A stretch of DNA of 8,599 nucleotides from CAZUSO01 sp964622775. Its GTDB lineage: Bacteria; Bacteroidota; Bacteroidia; Chitinophagales; Chitinophagaceae. A program made the position numbers and the translations under genes. Every line of letters starts with the position of its first letter. Positions within the stretch are counted from its first letter, which is position 1. Shown here in pieces: positions 1 to 5,845 of this stretch. The stretch lies in contig CAZUSO010000092.1 in NCBI GenBank assembly GCA_964622775.1, positions 1 to 8,599 of the forward strand, read 5' to 3'. The notes under the pieces are model-generated. The model was given only the letters and a program-made list of their open reading frames with translations, did no database searches and had not been told where the DNA came from.

Positions 1-752
1 AACCCAATCAAATAAGAAGATGGTTTTTAAAAAATCACGGAATTACTTTTCAGGCATACCAAAGAATGTTTAGAATAAATTCTGCATTTAAAAAAATGCA
101 AAATGGTGAAAGTGTAACTCATACTGCATTTGATACAGGTTTTGAATCATTAAGTGGTTTTGGTACCTCGTTCAAAAATATTTTTGGCATTTCGCCAAAA
201 CAAGGTAAGCAACAAAATATAATTGACTTAAAACGAGTTGAGACGCCTTTAGGAACTATGCTTGCTTGTGCCACAAGTCAAGGTATTTGCTTATTGGAAT
301 TTACAGACAGAAAAATGTTGGAAACAGAATTAAAATCAATTGCTAAACTTTTGAATGCTACCATAATTCAGGGGCACAATAAGTACTTTGACATATTGGA
401 AACTCAATTGCAAGAATATTTTAATGGACAAAGAAAACTATTTTCAGTACCGTTACACACACCGGGGACAGATTTTCAAAATAAAGTTTGGAGGGCATTA
501 CAAAAAATTCCTTATGGACAAACAAAATCTTACAAGGCACAAGCAGCTATAATTGGAAGCCCCGAAAGTGTTAGAGCAGTTGCCAATGCCAATGGAATGA
601 ACAGAATATCTATTTTAATTCCTTGCCACAGAGTTATCGGTTCTGACGGACAACTGACTGGGTATGGTGGCGGACTTTGGAGAAAGAAATATTTATTGGA
701 ACTTGAAGAAAAAAATAGTGGCGCCGGCCGAAGTGGTTACGAAAAGGGCTAA
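1..752 (+). CDS. Ada-like bifunctional AraC-HTH / O6-alkylguanine-DNA methyltransferase, 5' partial
   Basis: A suicide DNA-repair protein that transfers alkyl groups from O6-alkylguanine to its own cysteine. The fused AraC-type helix-turn-helix probably links damage to transcription. The ATG at 66 is not the true start. The frame stays open to the left edge, and codons 3-65 encode a typical Ada/AraC segment (RRWFLKNHG then TFQAYQRM), so the beginning lies outside the window. The second HTH helix region (FDTGFESLSGF) is at about 135-167. The N-terminal ribonuclease-like half of the MGMT domain begins near 235. The catalytic domain follows from about 455: FQNKVWRAL, PYGQTKSY, the arginine-finger stretch RAVANANG, and the active-site PCHRV with the acceptor Cys at 624-626. 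The MGMT core ends normally at LLELE (about 710). The last dozen or so residues are out-of-frame translation of an adjacent rhuM fragment, so the native stop has been lost. Activity is probably kept because all catalytic motifs are intact. The family assignment is firm; the exact start is unknown. Confidence 0.9.
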   Translation, partial: PNQIRRWFLKNHGITFQAYQRMFRINSAFKKMQNGESVTHTAFDTGFESLSGFGTSFKNIFGISPKQGKQQNIIDLKRVETPLGTMLACATSQGICLLEFTDRKMLETELKSIAKLLNATIIQGHNKYFDILETQLQEYFNGQRKLFSVPLHTPGTDFQNKVWRALQKIPYGQTKSYKAQAAIIGSPESVRAVANANGMNRISILIPCHRVIGSDGQLTGYGGGLWRKKYLLELEEKNSGAGRSGYEKG

Positions 753-1098
753 CAGCAAAAAGAATAATATGGGTTTATCCAGTTGGAAAAATACCCCGAA
801 AGGAAAAATATTGAAAACAGATCTTTCTATTGCGAAAACTTATCTGACAGAAACAGAACTCAAACAGCTTGACCGTTTTGTTACAATGTATTTGGACTAT
901 GCTGAAACGCAAGCCGAGCAAAATATCCCAATGACAATGGACGATTGGGCAAAAAGACTAAACGCATTTTTACAGTTCAACCAAAAAGACATTTTGAAAG
1001 ATGCAGGCAAGGTAACACAAGCCATTGCCAAAGCATTTGCCGAAAGTGACTTTGACAAAGATGTAAGACGAATTGAAAACAAAAAATCAAATGACTGA
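721..1098 (+). pseudogene. RhuM-family (virulence RhuM) protein, 3' fragment
   Basis: The frame resembles the C-terminal third of RhuM-family proteins, which I recall as roughly 330-residue proteins of unknown biochemical role, often carried on accessory islands. Recognisable blocks in order are PAEVV..RAN (about 724), NMGLSSWKN (766-792), the helix LDRFVTMYLDYAETQAE (from about 868), MTMDDWAKRLNAFLQFN (from about 931), ILKDAGKV (995-1015) and SDFDKDVRRIENKK near the end. About two thirds of the protein, including the N-terminal DNA-binding-like part, is missing. Homology begins abruptly at 721 where ada-like sequence stops. An in-frame ATG at 769 (and GTG at 718) could still start a peptide of about 109 residues, but no ribosome binding site is apparent. 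The C-terminus also seems shorter than I remember for the family (FAES runs straight into SDFDK), suggesting an internal deletion. I treat it as a relic. The family call is from memory of the motif pattern. Confidence 0.65.
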
Positions 1099-1106
1099 TA
1101 GAAAAC

Positions 1107-1244
1107 CAGCCCATAACCGCAGTTTGGCAAGAGTGGCAGTTTGCGTCTTCGATTAAACGTTCCTGCAAAATTGAAAGTTTGTAATTCTATTCAACATTTA
1201 TGCTAAAAGTACCACCCTCGACATGCTGCAAAACATTGTATGCA
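1107..1244. repeat. Imperfect long-range inverted repeat, cassette- or attC-like intergenic element
   Basis: This non-coding stretch follows the rhuM fragment. GTTTGGCA at 1122-1129 can pair with TGCAAAAC at 1227-1234 (7 of 8). Nested inside, GAGTGG at 1131-1136 can pair imperfectly with CCACCCTC at 1212-1219. This leaves a long loop of about 75 nt. The nested order is what a large folded hairpin would need. I recall similar 'TTTGGCA..TGGC' and 'ACCNCCC..TGC' motifs between small accessory genes in Bacteroidota, but cannot verify this here. No gene is seen between 1099 and 1305. Confidence 0.3.
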
Positions 1245-1305
1245 AGCAAAATTGACACCCTACATTTCTATTACATTTCTGTCCGTTTTAATTGTCCAAA
1301 AGTTC

Positions 1306-1782
1306 TTACGATTTATTTTGTGTTATCATTTTTCTTATCAAGGAAATTTGTCCTAAATGGTAATAACTGTGTTCTATAACTCCTTCAATGTTCCGTAAAA
1401 ATGTTCCATATTTTTCATCAATAAATGGCTTGTCAAAAATATAGTCTTCCATTTGTTCAACTTTGGCAGCAAACTTTTCAGAGTTATCTAAAAAGTCGGT
1501 TACTAATTTATTCCAGTCTGATTCAGAATTAATTGGCGGAAAGTCAAAGCTGAATTTGTCGCTAATTACAAGTTTCCCTGTTTCAAAAGCGTTCAATAGT
1601 CCTTCTAAATAATAGTTTATATGATAGGTCAAAGCCGCAATAGTATTTAAATTGTCAACTTTTTGAGTTGCCTGCTGCCAATTTACGTTTAATATTTGTT
1701 CCTGATAATTTGTGTTAGCAATCCAATGTCCATTTAGTAACACTTCTCGAAGTCGGCTTGCAATAGTTAAATTTCTTGTCAT
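1306..1782 (-). CDS. DinB superfamily protein
   Basis: A 158-residue protein with the size and layout of DinB/YfiT-type four-helix bundle proteins, a superfamily of metal-binding proteins that includes some thiol transferases. The specific substrate of this member cannot be told. The metal-ligand pattern is visible: His54 in the second helix (LTYHINYYLEGLL) and the HxxxH pair His138/His142 (EHSYYHLGQISLIRKM) near the C-terminus. There is no signal peptide or membrane segment, so it should be cytosolic. The ATG at 1782 is preceded closely by an in-frame stop, which fixes it as the most upstream usable ATG. No Shine-Dalgarno is seen, as usual in Bacteroidota. The gene stands alone, is AT-rich like the ada-like gene, and is bounded by intergenic sequence with cassette-like motifs on both sides, which suggests an accessory, horizontally moved single-gene unit. 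Transcription probably starts from the TATATTTG box at 1842-1849. Confidence 0.85.
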   Translation of the reverse strand: MTRNLTIASRLREVLLNGHWIANTNYQEQILNVNWQQATQKVDNLNTIAALTYHINYYLEGLLNAFETGKLVISDKFSFDFPPINSESDWNKLVTDFLDNSEKFAAKVEQMEDYIFDKPFIDEKYGTFLRNIEGVIEHSYYHLGQISLIRKMITQNKS

Positions 1783-1841
1783 TGCATTTGTCAGTTAGAT
1801 ATTCTTGTTGGTATCAGGTTTCGTCAGCTTGCCGCTAACCC

Positions 1842-1871
1842 CAAATATACGAACCTCTCCAGGTTTTCAAA
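1842..1871 (-). promoter_or_regulatory. Bacteroidota-type promoter of the DinB gene
   Basis: Reading the minus strand, TTTG (1871-1868), an 18-nt spacer and TATATTTG (1849-1842) match the Bacteroidota primary-sigma promoter pattern TTTG-N17-23-TAnnTTTG. The box lies about 60 nt upstream of the DinB ATG at 1782, leaving a leader of roughly 50-55 nt that begins with the GGGGTTAGCGGC stretch. Confidence 0.55.
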
Positions 1872-1908
1872 TGCTTTAACCGGCTGAATCTCAAAAATAT
1901 ATTTACTT

Positions 1909-1916
1909 TATCTTTG
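1909..1916 (+). promoter_or_regulatory. Possible -7 promoter box
   Basis: TATCTTTG on the plus strand is an exact TAnnTTTG match and lies about 35 nt before the open but startless frame at 1950. No clear TTTG element was found at the -33 distance, so this is only a candidate. It may be the surviving promoter of a decayed gene. Confidence 0.3.
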
Positions 1917-1949
1917 TAGATATTTAAAAAACGCAGCTTGCCCAGGTAA

Positions 1950-2294
1950 AATCTGAATGTAAAAACCTATACCGAAGCCGGCGAAAATGCGGTGAAATCG
2001 CAATTACTCATTCAGCCTTTGCTTCTCAACAAAAAATACAATCAATCAGGGGTATTTGTGATAACACAAACAACGGCGGAAGGTTCGGATGGCAACCGGT
2101 TTACCTTCGGTGAGAAATTTCGTTCAGAAAGATTTCATGGTTCATCCTTCGGACGCAACGAAAGCTTAGTTAATGTACGAAGTCCCGCAGGGCTTCGTAC
2201 TCGCAAAGCCGGCATTGGCGAAAAGTATGTCGCGGTGATTCTTATTTCAAAAAATAAAATTGCCGAAAACAATATCGTAGCTGCACGAAACTGA
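1950..2294 (+). pseudogene. Unrecognised open frame without a proper start, probable gene remnant
   Basis: I do not recognise a family. The frame is open from the codon after a stop at 1947-1949 to a TGA at 2292-2294, about 114 codons. The first part (through about 2070; KTYTEAGENAVKSQLL, then LNKKYNQSGVFVITQTT) has the composition of real protein. The later part is less protein-like and runs through a DNA palindrome at 2175-2200. No ATG starts the frame; the only usable start is a GTG at 1992 with no ribosome binding site. A TATCTTTG box sits just upstream. The simplest reading is the 5' end of a decayed gene later joined to repeat-containing sequence. A small GTG-started protein of 100 residues cannot be excluded. 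Confidence 0.25.
2175..2200. repeat. 26-nt palindrome, REP-like hairpin
   Basis: GTACGAAG (2175-2182) and CTTCGTAC (2193-2200) are perfect 8-bp inverted arms. The 10-nt centre, TCCCGCAGGG, can extend the stem with CCC/GGG. It lies in scrap sequence, not behind a gene, and has no U-run after it, so it is unlikely to be a terminator. The form is that of a dispersed extragenic palindrome, but only one copy is in this window. Confidence 0.45.
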
Positions 2295-2349
2295 ATGTTC
2301 GCGCAGCGGATGAAAAGTTTTGTTGTGAAAATACAAAGCGGCCAAGGGC

Positions 2350-2681
2350 TTATAACCGGTTGAGAAAGGTGCTTTGCGACGTATGGTTATTAGTAATAAA
2401 TTCAATAAGGTATCGGTTACCGCGGTTATCAAAAAACACATACCAGGTTGTACGCTTGCTGCCCTTTATCTTCGCGTAGTAGGTGCCGTAACGCTTTAAT
2501 TCATCCGGGGTTTCGTGATGAATGAGGTGGGGTAAATCGTTGTAAATAGCCTGGCGTAATTTTTCAACATATTCGTGTGCACTTTCTTTAAAACTGAAAT
2601 ATGCTTCGCTGTATAATATCCATACCAACTCTTTTTTAAGAACTCCGTTACATTTGGCGAAACAGCAATTACTTTTTCCAT
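2350..2681 (-). pseudogene. RelE/ParE-like toxin, split by a -1 frameshift at an A-run
   Basis: The reconstructed 110-residue product resembles a Bacteroidota RelE/ParE-like toxin family: start MEKVIAVSPNVTEFLKK from the ATG at 2681, then, one base back, ELVWILYSEAYFSFKESAHE and onward to the core TTWYVFFD, YLIEFITNNH and the stop at 2350. Members of this broad fold are usually mRNA interferases or gyrase poisons; which applies here is not visible. The ATG is directly preceded by an in-frame TAA, so it is the real start. In the annotated frame translation runs off after codon 17 into unrelated sequence. The shift needed is -1, at codons TTA AAA AAG (2639-2631), which contain the slippery heptamer A_AAA_AAG. 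The downstream frame is otherwise undamaged over 93 codons. Read alone, that downstream frame would start at ATG 2706 and give 118 residues with a nonsensical N-terminus. Either a homopolymer slip killed the gene, or expression uses frameshifting, or the base is a sequencing error. It lies 40 nt behind the small antitoxin-like gene. Confidence 0.65.
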
Positions 2682-2721
2682 TTAGCGCTTTTATATAATT
2701 GTGCACTTCCTGAAATGCTTC

Positions 2722-2889
2722 TTACAATGGAATCACTTCCGCCCATTTTCTTTCAAATTCCGCATCTGCTTCCGCCTCGGCAATAGTTTTTACTACGGTC
2801 AAAACCGCCTGCTTATTCTTGTTGGATAAGCCGCTGACGTAATGCGTTATCTGACTGTCTATATTTTCTTTTACTGTTGTGCGCGCCAT
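2722..2889 (-). CDS. Small antitoxin-like protein upstream of the toxin
   Basis: A 55-codon ORF from ATG (2889) to TAA (2722-2724), beginning MARTTVKENIDSQI and ending ERKWAEVIPL. It is rich in charged residues and mostly predicted helical, as expected for the small antitoxin that precedes RelE/ParE-like toxins in Bacteroidota and neutralises them by binding. I identify it mainly by position and size: same strand, directly upstream of the toxin, 40 nt apart. After the TAA the same frame stays open for another 120 codons or so (EAFQEVHNYIKALNGK and on into the toxin body), so the TAA may be a mutation that shortened a longer antitoxin. There is no Shine-Dalgarno; the leader is AT-rich. A perfect 10-bp palindrome lies about 15 nt upstream and could be an autoregulatory operator. 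Confidence 0.5.
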   Translation of the reverse strand: MARTTVKENIDSQITHYVSGLSNKNKQAVLTVVKTIAEAEADAEFERKWAEVIPL

Positions 2890-2903
2890 GATTTTTTGTC
2901 TTT

Positions 2904-2913
2904 TAACATGTTA
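2904..2913. promoter_or_regulatory. Palindrome upstream of the antitoxin-like gene, possible operator
   Basis: TAACATGTTA is a perfect 10-bp palindrome 15 nt upstream of the antitoxin ATG, in AT-rich leader sequence. Toxin-antitoxin operons are commonly autorepressed through such sites. It is short enough to occur by chance, so the call rests on position. Confidence 0.25.
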
Positions 2914-3114
2914 TAAACTTACAAAATTTTCAGCGCTGCCGGAAAATTTATCGAAAGTGTTGACGTTTTGAAAAAAAAGTAGTGGGTAAGTAAGGCCAAA
3001 GCAAAAGGAATCCCGGTTTTATGCTCCATGCGGGTTTCCCGGAGAGCGTAGATGGATAAAGAAAAACCGAAATTATCGCGTTCAAATTGCCCGGGCTCAA
3101 TAAAGTATGATTCA

Positions 3115-4410
3115 TCAGGATGGGGTCATCAATTCCGGGCGGGATTTTTCATGCTCCCCGGGACGGATGATCATGCGCAGCGCCTGGTCTTTGGTGAAGT
3201 AGGCGGTGGTCCAGTTGTACATGGTCTTGATCCGGTTCCGGTAATTGATCAGGGAGAACAAATGCACGAAAAGCCACATCATCCAGGCCAGCCAGCCGGT
3301 AATATCTAATTTTGGCCTGGGAAGATTGGCCACGGCCTTACTACGCCCGATAATAGCCATCGAACCTTTATCGTGATACCGAAAAGGACTAAGCTGTTGC
3401 CCGGTATGCAATGCGGAAAAATTCTTAGCCAGGTTTTTACCCTGCTGAATGGCCACCTGTGCTAACTGCGGATGCCCGTTTGGGAAGGCTGCATCCGTAG
3501 TTTGAATACAGGTGTCGCCAATAGCATAAATATCAGTAGTGTCCTTTACTTTATTGAATTCATCAACGGTCAGACGCTGGCCACGCCCGTAAGACCCGGC
3601 CGGGATACCCTCATATCTTTTTGAAATAACCCCGGCAGTCCATATCAGCAATCTGGTGCGGATCTTTTCTCCGTCGGCAAAGACCACGGCGCCATCAACA
3701 TAATCTTTCACCTGCTTATTGAGCTTAACCTCCACGCCCATTTTCACTAATGCATCATAAGTGTATGACTGCGATTTTTTAGTCATAGGCCCTAAAAGGC
3801 TGGCCGCACCGTCCACTAAGTATATTTTTACTTTCTGATCTCTAAATTCAGGATAGTCTTTTCCTAAGATATTTTCACTCATTTCCGCCAGCATTCCGGC
3901 TACCTCTACGCCGGTCGGGCCTCCCCCGGCCACCACGATGCTGTCCATGCCTTTTACAATCCCATTCTTGGCACTGATAGCGGCATCTTCCGCATTTTGC
4001 AAAAGCGTGTTGCGTAACTCAATAGCATCGTCAATGGTCTTCATCGGCAATGCATTTTTCAAAACATTCTTCAGCCCAAAATAATTGCTTTCGGTGCCGG
4101 TAGCCAGCACTAAGTAGTCGTAGTGCAATGCGCCGCTTGTCAGGATTATCTTATGCTCTCCAGGAACGACCTGTTGCAGTTCGCCTAATTGAAAATTGAT
4201 GTTTTTCCGGCCATGCAGGAATTTGCGGAAAGGATAACTGATATTGGATACTTCAAGGAAGCCGGTAGCAACCTGGTATAGCAGGGGTGGAAAAAAATTA
4301 TAGTTGTTTTTGTCCACTAAGGTGATATGAAATGCCGCGTCCCTGCAAAGTGCCTTTGCCAGGTTGATCCCCGCAAAGCCGCCGCCGATGATAACTACTT
4401 CCTTTTTCAT
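3115..4410 (-). CDS. ndh: Type II NADH:quinone oxidoreductase (NDH-2)
   Basis: A 431-residue single-subunit flavoprotein that oxidises NADH and passes electrons to the membrane quinone (menaquinone in most Bacteroidota) without pumping protons; it sits on the inner face of the cytoplasmic membrane. Visible signatures: FAD-binding GGGFAG at residues 9-14 with the acidic residue Asp33 closing the first Rossmann fold; ATGTESN at 103-109; NAD(H)-binding GGGPTG at 162-167; the second FAD contact AIGD at 296-299; the quinone-pocket motif AQVAIQQ at 317-323; and a hydrophobic segment WLAWMMWLFVHLFSL at 373-387 that anchors the C-terminus. Length is normal and the protein appears intact. The ATG at 4410 places the Rossmann motif immediately after the start, as usual. 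No Shine-Dalgarno is present. A partial -7 match (GACCTTTG, 4486-4479 on the minus strand) lies about 70 nt upstream. No strong terminator follows; only a small CGGG-TTT-CCCG hairpin is seen at 3031-3041. Confidence 0.93.
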   Translation of the reverse strand: MKKEVVIIGGGFAGINLAKALCRDAAFHITLVDKNNYNFFPPLLYQVATGFLEVSNISYPFRKFLHGRKNINFQLGELQQVVPGEHKIILTSGALHYDYLVLATGTESNYFGLKNVLKNALPMKTIDDAIELRNTLLQNAEDAAISAKNGIVKGMDSIVVAGGGPTGVEVAGMLAEMSENILGKDYPEFRDQKVKIYLVDGAASLLGPMTKKSQSYTYDALVKMGVEVKLNKQVKDYVDGAVVFADGEKIRTRLLIWTAGVISKRYEGIPAGSYGRGQRLTVDEFNKVKDTTDIYAIGDTCIQTTDAAFPNGHPQLAQVAIQQGKNLAKNFSALHTGQQLSPFRYHDKGSMAIIGRSKAVANLPRPKLDITGWLAWMMWLFVHLFSLINYRNRIKTMYNWTTAYFTKDQALRMIIRPGEHEKSRPELMTPS

Positions 4411-4535
4411 GAGCCGTTAATTTAAAAAGTTAAAAAATCGTTCCGCAGCGGCTACAGCCCGCTGCAAAAACCGTAGCGCAAAGGTCGGGAATAGTGGTTG
4501 ACTTCTCTGTATTTTAATATAGTTTAACCCCCATT

Positions 4536-4554
4536 TATTGCTTATAGTGCAATA
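4536..4554. promoter_or_regulatory. Interrupted palindrome upstream of ndh, possible operator
   Basis: TATTGC (4536-4541) and GCAATA (4549-4554) form perfect 6-bp inverted arms around a 7-nt centre, about 125 nt upstream of the ndh start. The 4411-4759 gap (349 nt) between ndh and the next gene otherwise holds only AT-rich leader and trailer sequence. The site may bind a regulator, but nothing identifies which one. Confidence 0.2.
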
Positions 4555-4759
4555 GGATATTGGGATGGCTTTCCAATTCGAAAAAGCTTACATTATTGCT
4601 TTTCCAGGGCAAAAAATAATCACTTCCCGGCAAGGTTTAAAGCTGCACGGGATGTTACATGTCAAAACATCAAAGCAAAAAATCTTCCGGGAAGGAATAC
4701 GCGATTCTGAAGATTGTAGCACTCCAAAAATTTACTGCGTACTCCAAATTATTCCGGAC

Positions 4760-5197
4760 TTAATCCAAAGGTGTCCGGGAAGTGATGGCAATCCGGTTCC
4801 ATGCGTTGATGGTAACGATTGCCATAATCACTGCGGCAAACTCCTGCGTATTCAATATTCGGGCAGCCGCCTGATAGACCTCATCCGGGACATGGCCTTC
4901 CCCAACCTTCGTCACCGCTTCAGTGAGCGCCAGCACGGCCTGTTCTTTTTCCGTATATAAATCGGTCTCCCGCCAGGCATCCAGCAGGAACAGCTTTTGA
5001 GGGGTAGCACCCAGCTTAAGCGCATCACGGGAATGCATATTGATGCAATAGGCGCAGCCGTTTATTTGGGAAGCCCTGAGCTTAATAAGCTCATACAGAT
5101 TTTTGTCTAAGCCGCTTTTAGCGATATAGTTTTCTAAGCCCAGCATAGCCAGAAAAGCTTCAGGGGATTCCTGAAACAGGTTTATTCTTGATTCCAT
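4760..5197 (-). CDS. Carboxymuconolactone decarboxylase / AhpD-like family protein
   Basis: A 145-residue all-helical protein of the CMD/AhpD superfamily. The redox motif C-x-x-C-x-x-x-H is intact (NGCAYCINMH; numbering from the ATG at 5197, Cys48, Cys51 and His55), which marks the peroxidase-like branch (thiol-dependent hydroperoxide reduction) rather than the true decarboxylase. Other family features are the helix LYELIKLRASQ before the motif, DAWRETDLYTEKEQAVLALTEAVT after it, and the closing VTINAWNRIAI. It is cytosolic, with no signal peptide. A TTG two codons upstream (5203) could add Leu-Val, but the ATG at 5197 (MESRINLF) fits the family better. The gene is divergent from folK; a partial promoter box GAACTTTG lies at 5233-5226 on the minus strand. 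The physiological substrate cannot be told, and AhpD itself normally works with AhpC, which is not in this window. Confidence 0.88.
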   Translation of the reverse strand: MESRINLFQESPEAFLAMLGLENYIAKSGLDKNLYELIKLRASQINGCAYCINMHSRDALKLGATPQKLFLLDAWRETDLYTEKEQAVLALTEAVTKVGEGHVPDEVYQAAARILNTQEFAAVIMAIVTINAWNRIAITSRTPLD

Positions 5198-5325
5198 AAC
5201 CAAAATTGATTGAATTGTACGACTGCAAAGTTCCTGCTTTTTAATATCAGGTCGCTGTTCTTTTTGACTTGTTTAACGTGCGGGATTTCTTTTCAATCAT
5301 TTTCCCGGATGACAGTGATTCGGAA

Positions 5326-5333
5326 TACTTTTG
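5326..5333 (+). promoter_or_regulatory. -7 promoter box of folK
   Basis: TACTTTTG is an exact TAnnTTTG match, followed by C as is common in Bacteroidota, 20 nt before the ATG at 5354. The transcript leader would be short, about 10-15 nt. A convincing -33 TTTG was not found. Confidence 0.45.
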
Positions 5334-5353
5334 CAGGAAATATTATTGCAACC

Positions 5354-5845
5354 ATGAATACAGCCATGCTCATTTCGGGCAGTAATGAAGGCGATCGGCA
5401 GGCACAGCTGAGGCAGGCCCGGCAATTGCTGGAACAGGAAGCAGGGGAGCTGCTTCGGTATTCCGGAGTATATGAAACCGCAGCCTGGGGCAGGGAAGAT
5501 ATGCCGCCGCATCTGAACCAGGTTTTGGTGTTAGCTACTCCTCTGGATGCCCTTACTTTGTTGCACAAGATTCACCTCATCGAAAGCCGGTTGGGCCGAA
5601 CCCGGCAGGAACGGTGGGGGCTTCGCACTATTGATATTGATATTTTATTTTTCAATCAGGATATCCTGCGTCAGGACATGTTGCAGATTCCTCATCCAAG
5701 ATTGCAGGACAGGAGATTCGTGCTGATTCCCTTAGCAGAAGTAGCTCCTGATTTTATACATCCGGGATTAAAAAAAAGTATTACAACGTTGCTTCAGGAA
5801 TGTAAGGATAATTTGTCAGTGGAGTTGGTGAGGGAGATTCTTTAG
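5354..5845 (+). CDS. folK: 2-amino-4-hydroxy-6-hydroxymethyldihydropteridine diphosphokinase (HPPK)
   Basis: Transfers pyrophosphate from ATP to 6-hydroxymethyl-7,8-dihydropterin, the step before dihydropteroate synthase in folate synthesis; cytosolic. The 163-residue length is typical for a stand-alone HPPK. Motifs: the N-terminal GSNEGDR (residues 9-15), YETAAWG (40-46), the LGRTRQERWGLRTIDIDIL block (80-98) whose Asp94 and Asp96 bind the two Mg ions, then IPHPRLQDRRFVLIPLAEVAP (112-132). The frame is open 48 codons further upstream to 5210, but those codons are not HPPK-like and contain the promoter box, so I chose ATG 5354; a second ATG at 5366 is also possible. One oddity is Leu90, where the classic signature has Pro (GPR to GLR). 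The gene is monocistronic, divergent from the AhpD-like gene and convergent with the MMPL gene; folate partners are not adjacent. Confidence 0.93.
   Translation: MNTAMLISGSNEGDRQAQLRQARQLLEQEAGELLRYSGVYETAAWGREDMPPHLNQVLVLATPLDALTLLHKIHLIESRLGRTRQERWGLRTIDIDILFFNQDILRQDMLQIPHPRLQDRRFVLIPLAEVAPDFIHPGLKKSITTLLQECKDNLSVELVREIL

Noticed and set aside
719..732. Cluster of GC-rich restriction-type sites (GGCGCC, GCCGGC, CGGCCG) at the ada-rhuM junction, suggesting a cloning join
   Set aside because: These bases encode expected RhuM residues (A-P-A-E) in the rhuM frame, so they are explained by the gene fragment itself.
2247..2441. Minus-strand 64-codon frame
   Set aside because: Overlaps the toxin 3' end in another frame and has no family features.
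2350..2706. Taking the toxin as an intact 118-residue protein starting at ATG 2706
   Set aside because: Its first 25 residues are out-of-frame translation of the true toxin start; the family-like N-terminus is in the other frame from ATG 2681.
3052..3309. Plus-strand open frame rich in Gly/Pro/His
   Set aside because: Mostly antisense to the 3' end of ndh; the protein sequence mirrors codon bias of the opposite strand.
4565..4960. 131-codon plus-strand open frame between ndh and the AhpD-like gene
   Set aside because: Its second half is antisense to the well-supported AhpD-like gene, its composition is not that of a known protein, and there is no promoter box or ribosome binding site before it.
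5210..5353. Upstream extension of folK by 48 codons
   Set aside because: The extension contains the promoter box and is not HPPK-like; HPPK homology begins right after ATG 5354.
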